Shown here one piece after another: positions 1-4,707 of a DNA stretch of 5,018 nucleotides. Each line of letters opens with the position of its first letter. The first letter of the stretch is position 1. Where the stretch lies: the NCBI GenBank assembly GCA_003157225.1, contig PMIZ01000283.1:254-5271 (forward strand), written 5' to 3'. A program made the translations under genes and the position numbers. The notes beneath the pieces are model-generated. The model worked only from the letters and a program-made list of their open reading frames with translations, did not search any database and was not told the DNA's origin. This stretch comes from Actinomycetota bacterium. Its GTDB lineage: Bacteria > Actinomycetota > Thermoleophilia > RBG-16-64-13.

Positions 1-434
1 GCGTTGAGTCCGTAGAAGCTGCTGTTATCGAGGGAAGAGCTGTCGCCGCTGGTAGTGATCTTGGAACCGGAAAGGGTCAGGCTCCCGTTGTCCGTGACAA
101 GCACCCCGGACTGGTCGGCCGCTGTGGCGGAGATGGTCTGGTCGGTCTTCGTGGCGGTCTGGCCGCTCACTTTGTAGGCGGCGCTGGTCAATGTTATGGC
201 TGCGGAGCCACCGCCACCCGCACTTCCGGAGCCTCCGGGAGGAGCCGCCGGAGGTGCCCCGCCTGCTTGTGTAGAAGCCGCCTGGGTGGATGTCGCCGTG
301 CCGGCGCCGGACGCTCCAGCTACGGAGGTGGTAGAGGCAGTGCTTGCGGCCGATCCGCACCCGCTGAGCAACACGCTCCCAAGAAGCGCCACTCCGACCA
401 GTGGGCCGACTATCAGTGCGAGTCGTTTTCTCAT
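1..434 (-). CDS. Secreted lipoprotein, probable beta-helix surface protein (3' end beyond window)
   Basis: The reading frame opens with ATG at 434 and stays open to the window edge, giving 144 visible residues. The N-terminus is a classic lipoprotein signal: MRKR, a hydrophobic stretch (about residues 5-23), then the lipobox LLSGC with Cys26 as the predicted lipidated residue. The mature protein should therefore be membrane-anchored outside the cytoplasm. Residues 27-79 are a low-complexity Ser/Thr/Ala/Gly/Pro linker. From about residue 80 the sequence becomes ordered and rich in Ser/Thr/Gly with short beta-strand-like units, ending in a stretch like TTSGDSSSLDNSSFYGLN. From memory this resembles the start of right-handed beta-helix, adhesin-like or carbohydrate-binding proteins of anaerobic bacteria; the family call is an inference and the function is unknown. 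The gene has a good Shine-Dalgarno and its own upstream region. It is probably not cotranscribed with the VOC gene, because a strong hairpin lies between them. Confidence 0.8.
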   Translation of the reverse strand, partial: MRKRLALIVGPLVGVALLGSVLLSGCGSAASTASTTSVAGASGAGTATSTQAASTQAGGAPPAAPPGGSGSAGGGGSAAITLTSAAYKVSGQTATKTDQTISATAADQSGVLVTDNGSLTLSGSKITTSGDSSSLDNSSFYGLN

Positions 435-437
435 GAT

Positions 438-444
438 CCCTCCC
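438..444 (-). promoter_or_regulatory. Ribosome binding site of the lipoprotein gene
   Basis: On the minus strand GGGAGGG lies 3 nt upstream of the ATG at 434, or about 5 nt when measured from the GGAGG core. It fixes the start, which is also the only start that gives a complete signal peptide. Confidence 0.65.
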
Positions 445-494
445 GACTTTTGTCAACGATCTGTCGCCATACCCGGAGTATCGTCGGGCGAGAA

Positions 495-507
495 TAAGCC
501 GGGCTTA
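495..507. promoter_or_regulatory. 13-bp palindrome upstream of the lipoprotein gene
   Basis: TAAGCC and GGCTTA form a perfect 6-bp inverted repeat around one central base, about 60 nt upstream of the lipoprotein start. A near-symmetric, almost loopless dyad is more like a protein-binding operator than an RNA hairpin. No convincing -35/-10 pair could be placed beside it. The operator role is inference. Confidence 0.35.
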
Positions 508-513
508 GTGTTC

Positions 514-531
514 GGTTACGTTTCCGTAACC
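514..531. promoter_or_regulatory. Inverted repeat with tetraloop in the lipoprotein upstream region
   Basis: GGTTACG and CGTAACC form a perfect 7-bp inverted repeat separated by 4 nt. Read on the minus strand, the loop is GAAA, a GNRA-type tetraloop that stabilises RNA hairpins. It lies 80-97 nt upstream of the lipoprotein start, so it could be a 5'-leader hairpin or an operator. The stem is AT/GC mixed, unlike the very GC-rich terminator hairpin at 586-621. Confidence 0.4.
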
Positions 532-585
532 TGGTTTTGCGCGGACTGGGCCTTCACGTATCGGCTGGTGTGCCTCGGTCTGGGC

Positions 586-621
586 CGGACGCCGAGGCGG
601 CGTCCGGCGCCTCGGCGTCCG
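586..621 (-). terminator. Terminator-like hairpin after the VOC gene
   Basis: A perfect 14-bp stem (586-599 pairing with 608-621, arm CGGACGCCGAGGCG) encloses an 8-nt loop. On the minus strand it starts 13 nt after the VOC stop codon. The stem is almost entirely G:C and very stable. No T-run follows on either strand, so it is not a textbook intrinsic terminator. T-poor hairpins are common 3' ends in high-GC bacteria, and its position directly after a stop supports that reading. It can also refold into a shorter alternative stem (585-593 with 599-607). Confidence 0.6.
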
Positions 622-634
622 AGCTTCGGAGATG

Positions 635-1006
635 CTACTTGGCAGACTCGTCGTACTGCATGATCCCGAAAACAATACCGGTAGGGTCCGCCAGATAGCT
701 GAGCCAGCCTGATCCAGGGACGGCCCGTTTCGGCACCACCACGGTCGCCCCGGCAGCCACGGCTTTCGCCGCCGCGGCATCGTTGTCGTCCACGGACATC
801 GTGAGGACCACCCGTTGACTCATGTTTTCCATCGGAGGCGGGGCGATGGCGCCGTCGATGCCCGGCTGGGCCTTGTCTCCAGTCATCACGAGCCAGTAGG
901 GCATCTCGCCCCACTGCTGCGACTCCCAGCCGAAGGCCTGTTGGTAGAAATCTATCTGCTTCTTCGCGTCCTCGGTGAAATACTCGAACCACGTTATCCG
1001 TGCCAC
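635..1006 (-). CDS. VOC family (glyoxalase/bleomycin-resistance fold) protein
   Basis: This 123-residue protein starts at GTG 1006, where AAAGGAG lies 5 nt upstream. Longer in-frame starts (ATG 1024, or starts near 1141) would put that site inside the gene and add a tail that does not look like VOC sequence. Residues 1-30 (ARITWFEYF, then DFYQQAFGW) match the first beta-alpha unit of a VOC module. The C-terminus GWLSYLADPTGIVFGIMQ (100-117) matches the final strand motif DPxGxxF. The length fits one VOC module, so the active form is probably a dimer. The residues expected at the two terminal metal-ligand positions of glyoxalase I appear to be Trp6 and Gly114 instead of His and Glu, so it is probably not a metal-dependent glyoxalase I. 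The substrate is unknown. The gene stands alone: a 232-nt gap lies upstream and a strong hairpin downstream. Confidence 0.88.
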   Translation of the reverse strand: MARITWFEYFTEDAKKQIDFYQQAFGWESQQWGEMPYWLVMTGDKAQPGIDGAIAPPPMENMSQRVVLTMSVDDNDAAAAKAVAAGATVVVPKRAVPGSGWLSYLADPTGIVFGIMQYDESAK

Positions 1007-1011
1007 GTGAG

Positions 1012-1018
1012 CTCCTTT
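1012..1018 (-). promoter_or_regulatory. Ribosome binding site deciding the GTG start of the VOC gene
   Basis: AAAGGAG on the minus strand, followed by the 5-nt spacer CTCAC and then GTG. It favours the 123-residue product over the ATG six codons upstream. Confidence 0.75.
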
Positions 1019-1081
1019 CTCCATGATCGTCTGCCCGCGACAAGCGCGTTGCCTGCATATACCCACCACGAAGGCATTCGA

Positions 1082-1103
1082 AGACGGCATCGAGACGGCA
1101 TCG
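1082..1103. repeat. 11-bp perfect tandem duplication
   Basis: AGACGGCATCG occurs twice head to tail, at 1082-1092 and 1093-1103, in the non-coding region upstream of the VOC gene (about 76-97 nt before its start). The 11-bp period is about one helical turn. It could be a pair of same-face protein-binding half-sites or simply a replication-slippage duplication. Confidence 0.75.
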
Positions 1104-1143
1104 TTCGGCCGCCGGGATGCTGAATGCGGTCCGCTTGACAACG

Positions 1144-1189
1144 GAGCGTCCAGGCTTGGTCACCGCCGAGCGTCCAGGCTTGGTCACCG
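1144..1189. repeat. 22-bp direct repeat, 24-bp period, two copies
   Basis: Two identical 22-bp copies (1144-1165 and 1168-1189) begin GAGCGTCCAGG and end TTGGTCACCG, and are separated by 2 bp. They lie 138-183 nt upstream of the VOC start and 50-95 nt downstream of the stop of the ornithine cyclodeaminase-like gene. Each copy holds a small imperfect dyad (CCAGGCTTGG) and a GGTCACC element. Two copies with 2-bp spacing is not a CRISPR. Tandem operators or a slippage product are both possible. I see no supported gene in 1007-1238, and only a weak -10-like TATATG (minus strand, 1061-1056) without a good -35. Confidence 0.8.
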
Positions 1190-1205
1190 AAAGGCGACGC
1201 CGCCG

Positions 1206-1239
1206 GGCCGCTGGGACGCTTCCCTCGCGCTGCGCGGCC
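1206..1239 (-). terminator. Possible weak stem-loop at the end of the ornithine cyclodeaminase-like gene
   Basis: GGCCGC (1206-1211) can pair with GCGGCC (1234-1239). Inside it, GGGA (1213-1216) can pair with TCCC (1221-1224) around a 4-nt loop. The outer stem starts in the last base of the stop codon. No T-run follows, and the outer stem spans a 22-nt interior. It could end the operon transcript, but such pairings also arise by chance in DNA this GC-rich. Confidence 0.3.
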
Positions 1240-2489
1240 TATGGCTTGGCGCGCTCTCCCACCGGTCTTGTCTCGAGCTCGGCCACGAGTTCGTCGAGGA
1301 AAAGTCCCACGTCGGTGATGATGGCGATCGTCTGAAAGCTGCCGCGGTCGGAGAGCTTGGTGGCCACCGCCGGGTTGATGTCCACGCAGACCGTGCTCAC
1401 GGTAGCCGGCAGTAGATTGCCGGTGGCGATGGAGTGGAGCATGCTGCACAGCATGAGGCAGAGCCCGGCATCGCGGACATGCTCCCTCATCGCCTGCTGG
1501 GCCACCATCACGTCGGTGATGACGTCGGGCAGGGGGCCGTCGTCGCGGATCGACCCGGCGAGCACGTATGGGATGTCGCGCCGGACCAACTCGTAGAAGA
1601 GCCCCGACGTGAGCGTCCCCTGCTCCACGGCCTGCCGGATCCCGCCCGCGCGGCGTATGCGGTTGATGGCGCGGAGGTGGTGCTCGTGTCCGCCTTCCAC
1701 GGCTTCGCCTTCGGATAGGTTGATCCCCAACGACGTGTTGTAGAAAGACGATTCGATGTCGTGCACGGCGATGGCGTTGCCACCGAATACCACGTCGATC
1801 CAGCCCCCAGCCACCAGCTTCGCGAAGGCGGGAGCGGCGCCGGTATGCACCACGGCAGGTCCGAGGACGGCGACGATCTTCTTGCCTTCCCCACGGATCT
1901 CCCGCATCAGACGGGCCACCCTCGCTATCACCAAGCGCTTGGGTTTCTCCGACGACACTGCCGAGCCCATGAACTCGAACGCCCGCGACGCGCGGTCGCG
2001 ACCGAGCGGGATCACACGTATGCCACGCGTGCCCGTGACGATCGGGTCGCCGGCCTTCACCTGGATGAGCGGCACGGTCTGGGCCGTGTTCGTCGCGCTA
2101 TCCACGAGGATGCCGCAGTCCATCTCCGGCCATTCCACCGGGATCCAGTGTCCGTCGATGCGGACGAACGTGTCCAGGTTGGTGGTGGAGTAGAAGTCCT
2201 CAGGGAAGACGCTGTCGGCCGGACAACGCTCGAGGGCGGCGTCGGTCTGCTCGATCAATTCTGCGCCATGCTGCTGCAACGCACGCAGGATCTCGTCCAG
2301 TTCGGCCTCACCGGCCGCGGTCACGCGAAGCACGGCGAGCGACGGGTCGTCCTTCTCCATCCCCATGTTGAAGCGCAGGATGCGGTACTCGCCACCCAGC
2401 CCGAGGATGACGTCCAGCACCTGCGGCAGCAGGAGCGAGTCGATGATGTGGCCTTCCAGCTTGATGTCTTCGTATACGCTCACTCGCAC
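1239..2489 (-). CDS. TIGR00300-type protein; ornithine cyclodeaminase-like (LOR/SDH N-terminal domain)
   Basis: This 416-residue protein probably converts L-ornithine to L-proline plus ammonia using a bound NAD, as reported for archaeal members of the family and for the C-terminal part of cyanobacterial ArgZ/AgrE. The activity of this copy is inference. Residues 5-100 (VYEDIKLEGHIIDSLLLPQVLD onward) match the conserved LOR/SDH bifunctional-enzyme N-terminal region. Residues about 120-400 carry the family's conserved blocks: AVLGPAVVHTG (207-217), GGNAIAVHDIE (236-246), HEHHLRAINRIR (268-279), AGSIRDDGPLPDVITD (311-326) and CVDINPAVATKLSDRGS (368-384). The separate N-terminal arginine-hydrolase domain of ArgZ/AgrE is absent. 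The start is GTG 2489; GTG 2483, two codons downstream, is equally possible. Neither has a strong Shine-Dalgarno, and both sit in a short repeat. The gene begins 64 nt after the CDGSH stop and is probably the last member of that operon. Confidence 0.85.
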   Translation of the reverse strand: MRVSVYEDIKLEGHIIDSLLLPQVLDVILGLGGEYRILRFNMGMEKDDPSLAVLRVTAAGEAELDEILRALQQHGAELIEQTDAALERCPADSVFPEDFYSTTNLDTFVRIDGHWIPVEWPEMDCGILVDSATNTAQTVPLIQVKAGDPIVTGTRGIRVIPLGRDRASRAFEFMGSAVSSEKPKRLVIARVARLMREIRGEGKKIVAVLGPAVVHTGAAPAFAKLVAGGWIDVVFGGNAIAVHDIESSFYNTSLGINLSEGEAVEGGHEHHLRAINRIRRAGGIRQAVEQGTLTSGLFYELVRRDIPYVLAGSIRDDGPLPDVITDVMVAQQAMREHVRDAGLCLMLCSMLHSIATGNLLPATVSTVCVDINPAVATKLSDRGSFQTIAIITDVGLFLDELVAELETRPVGERAKP

Positions 2490-2500
2490 TCGCTCACTCG
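2477..2500. repeat. 10-bp direct repeat (14-bp period) over the start codon
   Basis: CGCTCACTCG occurs at 2477-2486 and 2491-2500 with CACT between. On the minus strand this puts several GTG triplets (2497, 2489, 2483) around the translation start of the ornithine cyclodeaminase-like gene. GTG 2489 and 2483 are in frame. The duplication leaves the exact start ambiguous and replaces a clear Shine-Dalgarno with weak GAGTGAG-like sequence. Confidence 0.6.
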
Positions 2501-2518
2501 ATCGCCCACAGGCGATCG
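2499..2518. promoter_or_regulatory. 8-bp inverted repeat between CDGSH and ornithine cyclodeaminase-like genes
   Basis: CGATCGCC (2499-2506) and GGCGATCG (2511-2518) form a perfect 8-bp stem around a 4-nt loop. On the minus strand it lies 36 nt after the CDGSH stop and 10 nt before the GTG at 2489. No T-run follows, so a terminator is doubtful. At this distance a hairpin could affect ribosome access, act as an operator, or separate expression of the two genes by RNA processing. Confidence 0.45.
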
Positions 2519-2553
2519 GCTTTCGGGGTTGTTCGTACCGGCTGCGATCTCGC

Positions 2554-2796
2554 CTACCGGTAGTCCTGGTGTTTACCGTCGCAGGTCGGCGGCTTGCCGC
2601 TCAGGCCGCAACTGCAGAGGGACATGGTCCCTTTGCCTGTCGACTCGAAGGCCAGCGGCTCGATGCCGGTGCCTTCGTGCGACCCGTCGCAGAAGGGGAC
2701 GTTCCTGGTCTCCCCGCACATGCACCAGTGGTAGGTGCCCTCGGGGAGCCTGTGCATCGTGGGCATGTTGAGCCCCTTGGCGTTCTTGAACTTCAT
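2554..2796 (-). CDS. Dual-CDGSH iron-sulfur domain protein
   Basis: This 80-residue protein carries two CDGSH motifs of the form CxC-x2-(S/T)-x3-P-x-CDG-x-H. The first uses Cys25, Cys27, Cys36 and His40 (ends CDGSH). The second uses Cys61, Cys63, Cys72 and His76 (ends CDGKH). Each should bind one [2Fe-2S] cluster by three Cys and one His. There is no membrane segment, so it should be soluble and cytoplasmic, like the small two-motif prokaryotic members of the family, and act as an electron-transfer or redox-sensing protein with an unknown partner. The ATG at 2796 has AGGAG 7 nt upstream; the longer open frame to 2988 lies inside rubrerythrin and is a shadow. It follows rubrerythrin by 46 nt, which suggests cotranscription and a shared role in oxidant defence. 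The second motif has Lys where Ser, Ala or Thr is usual. Confidence 0.95.
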   Translation of the reverse strand: MKFKNAKGLNMPTMHRLPEGTYHWCMCGETRNVPFCDGSHEGTGIEPLAFESTGKGTMSLCSCGLSGKPPTCDGKHQDYR

Positions 2797-2803
2797 GGCG
2801 CTT

Positions 2804-2808
2804 CTCCT
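2804..2808 (-). promoter_or_regulatory. Ribosome binding site of the CDGSH gene
   Basis: AGGAG on the minus strand, 7 nt upstream of the ATG at 2796. It decides this start over the much longer open frame upstream. Confidence 0.75.
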
Positions 2809-2826
2809 ACGTATCGTGGGTTCGTC

Positions 2827-2843
2827 GCCGGCCGGATGCCGGC
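2827..2843 (-). other. Small GC hairpin overlapping the rubrerythrin stop
   Basis: GCCGGC at 2827-2832 and at 2838-2843 can pair around a 5-nt loop. The second arm includes the last base of the stop codon. It is too short to call a terminator and has no T-run. It may only slow exonucleases or reflect base composition. Confidence 0.25.
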
Positions 2844-3415
2844 TAGTAGGCTTCCACCCAGAGCTCGTAGAACGCCTGCGGATGCTTGCAGGCCGGGCAC
2901 TCGTCGGGCGCGGACGGACCTTCGTGGACGTAGCCGCAGTTGCGGCAGCGCCACTTGGTGGTAGTGTCGCGAGAGAAGACCTTGCCACCCTGCACGTTCG
3001 CGAGCAGCTTGCGATAGCGCAGTTCGTGCTGTTCCTCGACTTCGGCGATCTCTCTGAAGGAGGTCGCTATCTCGTCGAAGCCCTCCTGTTCGGCCACGGT
3101 GGCGAAGCCGGGATAGAGCACACCCCACTCCTCCTTTTCGCCCTCCGCGGCGGCCAGCAGGTTCTCGGCGGTGCTTCCGGTCTTCCCGGCGGGGAAGGTG
3201 GCGGTGATCTCCGCCGGCCCGCCCTCGAGATAGTCGAAGTACACCTGAGCATGTTCCTTCTCGTTGCCGGCAGTCTCCTCGAAGATAGCCGCGATCTGCT
3301 CGAGGCCCTCTTTCTGGGCGGCGCTTGCGAAGAAGGTGTAGCGGTTCCTAGCCTGGCTCTCACCGGCGAATGCTTTGAGCAGGTTCTGCTCGGTCTTGGT
3401 TCCCTTCACGCCCAT
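2843..3415 (-). CDS. rbr: Rubrerythrin (diiron peroxidase with rubredoxin domain)
   Basis: This 190-residue cytoplasmic protein reduces hydrogen peroxide to water in anaerobes, taking electrons through a rubredoxin centre. Residues 1-145 form the ferritin-like four-helix domain. Likely diiron ligands are Glu19 ([10 protein letters not shown]), Glu52 and His55 (NEKEHA), Glu93 and Glu96 (GEKEEW), and Glu127 with His130 (VEEQHE). Residues 155-190 form a rubredoxin domain with Cys157-x2-Cys160 and Cys173-x2-Cys176 holding one iron. The length is that of classical rubrerythrin and all ligands are present, so it should be active. The start at ATG 3415 is chosen because AAAAGGAG lies 9 nt upstream; an in-frame ATG ten codons earlier (MADEKERTR) would overlap that site. 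It sits between the OYE-family reductase (53 nt) and the CDGSH gene (46 nt), consistent with one redox-defence operon. The reductase could supply electrons, but that is speculation. Confidence 0.97.
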   Translation of the reverse strand: MGVKGTKTEQNLLKAFAGESQARNRYTFFASAAQKEGLEQIAAIFEETAGNEKEHAQVYFDYLEGGPAEITATFPAGKTGSTAENLLAAAEGEKEEWGVLYPGFATVAEQEGFDEIATSFREIAEVEEQHELRYRKLLANVQGGKVFSRDTTTKWRCRNCGYVHEGPSAPDECPACKHPQAFYELWVEAY

Positions 3416-3424
3416 TCTTGTTCT

Positions 3425-3432
3425 CTCCTTTT
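3425..3432 (-). promoter_or_regulatory. Ribosome binding site deciding the rubrerythrin start
   Basis: AAAAGGAG on the minus strand, 9 nt before ATG 3415. It lies within the coding sequence of the alternative upstream start, so the shorter, family-typical start is preferred. Confidence 0.75.
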
Positions 3433-3468
3433 CATCGGCCATCGGTCTTGCACTTATTCCCACAGGAC

Positions 3469-4644
3469 TCAGGGCGAAACGCATTCGACGCCGTCGGCGC
3501 TCATGGCCGCGACGCAACGGTTGCAGTGGTCGCAGTCCGAGACGGAGACCTTGCCGCTCGCCAGGTTGTTGACGAAGTCTGGGTCGCGGATCGTGGCTCG
3601 GCCCAACTGCACAAAGGCAAAACCCTCGGCGATGAGGCTGTCTGCATGCTCCAGCGACAACACCCCACCGAGATAGCCCACGGGCATGCGCACGGCGTCG
3701 CGTACCCGCCGCGCTCCCTCGAGCAGGAACAACGGCTCGAAGCGGTAGCGCTGCACCATGATCCATCCGAAGAGAGCGAGGCTGGTCTTGTAGAGGAGGT
3801 TGGTCTGTGCCCCGGCCATCTCTCTGACCGGTCTGCCACCCCTCAGCATGAATAGCGGCGTAGCCGCCGTGAAACCGCAGGAGGTGACGAGAGCGCCGGC
3901 CCCCGCTGCCTCAAAGGCTTGGGCGACCTTCACCGCCTCGTCTAACTCCAAGCCGCCCCGCATGCCGTCGCGCTGGTTCATCTTGACCACGACCGGGTAG
4001 TCGGCGCCGACCCGGACGCGCACGCTCCGCACGACTTCTGCAGGAAAGCGGCAGCGGTTCTCGAGGGAACCGCCGTAGCCGTCGCGGCGATGGTTGGTCC
4101 AGGGCGAGAGGAACTGGCTGAGCAGATAGCCGTGGCCGGCATGGATCTCCACCGCGTCGAACCCGGCCTCCCTGGCCAGTCCCGCGGCGGCTGCGAAGTC
4201 GCCGACCTTTTGGTCGATGTCGTCCTCGGTCATCTCGCTGCAGAAGGACAGGCGGAACAGGCAGAGCTTCGCTGAGGCGCCGAGGGGCCGCCGCCCGATC
4301 ACTTTGGGGCTCGCGAAAAAACCACAGTGGCCCAACTGGATCGCGGCTGCCGCCCCCTCCGCGTGCACGGCAGCGGTGAAGCGCTGCAGTTGGGGCAGGA
4401 TCTTCGGGCGCATCCAGAGTTCGTGTCCAAATGCGCGTCCGTCCTTGCTGACGGAGCAGTAGGACAGAGTGGTCATACCTACTCCGCCCGCCGCGACTCG
4501 GCGGTGATGCTCGATGAGCTTCTCGGTGACCTCTCCGCCCGGGCTCATCCCCTCGAAGCAGCCTGCCCGCACTGCTCGGTTGCGCAGCGTGAGACCGCCG
4601 ATGGCGACCGGGCTGAAGAACGGGCTGTCGGATGGTTCGGGCAT
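3469..4644 (-). CDS. NADH:flavin oxidoreductase, Old Yellow Enzyme family, with C-terminal Fe-S motif
   Basis: This 391-residue protein is an FMN-binding TIM barrel of the Old Yellow Enzyme / 2,4-dienoyl-CoA reductase group, which reduces activated C=C bonds. [17 protein letters not shown] (9-25) is the first-strand motif. IQLGH (102-106) is an FMN-contact segment. [16 protein letters not shown] (166-181) with His168 and His171, followed by [10 protein letters not shown] (188-197), is the family signature for substrate binding. VGYLGGV and [14 protein letters not shown] near the end fit the phosphate-binding strands. Cys371, Cys374, Cys377 and Cys388 give Cx2Cx2Cx10C and probably bind a [4Fe-4S] cluster. 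The protein stops three residues later, so the FAD/NAD(P) domains of full-length dienoyl-CoA reductases are absent. The substrate cannot be named. ATG 4644 gives the usual N-terminus but has no clear Shine-Dalgarno. Rubrerythrin follows 53 nt downstream. Confidence 0.93.
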   Translation of the reverse strand: MPEPSDSPFFSPVAIGGLTLRNRAVRAGCFEGMSPGGEVTEKLIEHHRRVAAGGVGMTTLSYCSVSKDGRAFGHELWMRPKILPQLQRFTAAVHAEGAAAAIQLGHCGFFASPKVIGRRPLGASAKLCLFRLSFCSEMTEDDIDQKVGDFAAAAGLAREAGFDAVEIHAGHGYLLSQFLSPWTNHRRDGYGGSLENRCRFPAEVVRSVRVRVGADYPVVVKMNQRDGMRGGLELDEAVKVAQAFEAAGAGALVTSCGFTAATPLFMLRGGRPVREMAGAQTNLLYKTSLALFGWIMVQRYRFEPLFLLEGARRVRDAVRMPVGYLGGVLSLEHADSLIAEGFAFVQLGRATIRDPDFVNNLASGKVSVSDCDHCNRCVAAMSADGVECVSP

Positions 4645-4665
4645 GGATTGTCGAGACCATGATAG

Positions 4666-4693
4666 CCGGGCGAGGCGGCGCCGTCTCGCCCGG
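4666..4693 (-). terminator. GC-rich hairpin between the partial upstream gene and the OYE-family gene
   Basis: CCGGGCGAG (4666-4674) and CTCGCCCGG (4685-4693) form a perfect 9-bp stem, with partial further pairing inside the 10-nt loop. On the minus strand it begins 14 nt after the upstream stop codon, where a terminator would sit. However, no T-run follows and the next ATG is only 21 nt further on, which leaves no room for a separate promoter. It may therefore be a partial terminator, attenuator or RNA-stability element within an operon. Confidence 0.45.
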
Positions 4694-4707
4694 GTCTGCC
4701 AGGGGGA

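Noticed and set aside
451..456. TTGACA on the minus strand just before the lipoprotein gene
   Set aside because: A -10 at normal spacing would fall on the start codon, leaving no room for the visible ribosome binding site in the transcript.
1135..1163. TTGACA on the plus strand as a possible -35 box
   Set aside because: No -10-like sequence lies 16-18 nt downstream and no plus-strand gene follows.
516..1187. 223-codon minus-strand frame starting inside the 24-bp tandem repeat (VTKPGRSA repeated)
   Set aside because: It overlaps the VOC gene in another frame, runs on through the terminator-like hairpin, and has no family signature. The octapeptide repeat only reflects the DNA repeat.
1144..1189. 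CRISPR array
   Set aside because: There are only two copies with a 2-bp gap, no spacers, and no cas genes nearby.
2554..2563. 10-bp perfect palindrome CTACCGGTAG at the CDGSH stop codon
   Set aside because: It has no loop, lies within coding sequence, and a 10-bp palindrome is expected by chance in a window of this size.
1761..2771. 336-codon open frame on the plus strand
   Set aside because: It lies antisense to the ornithine cyclodeaminase-like and CDGSH genes, has no recognisable domain, and is rich in Arg, His and Gly as expected for a high-GC shadow frame.
2735..3676. 313-codon open frame on the plus strand
   Set aside because: It runs antisense through rubrerythrin, the end of the CDGSH gene and the end of the OYE-family gene, all of which are certain by motif. 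The Leu/Gly/Ala-rich translation resembles no family.
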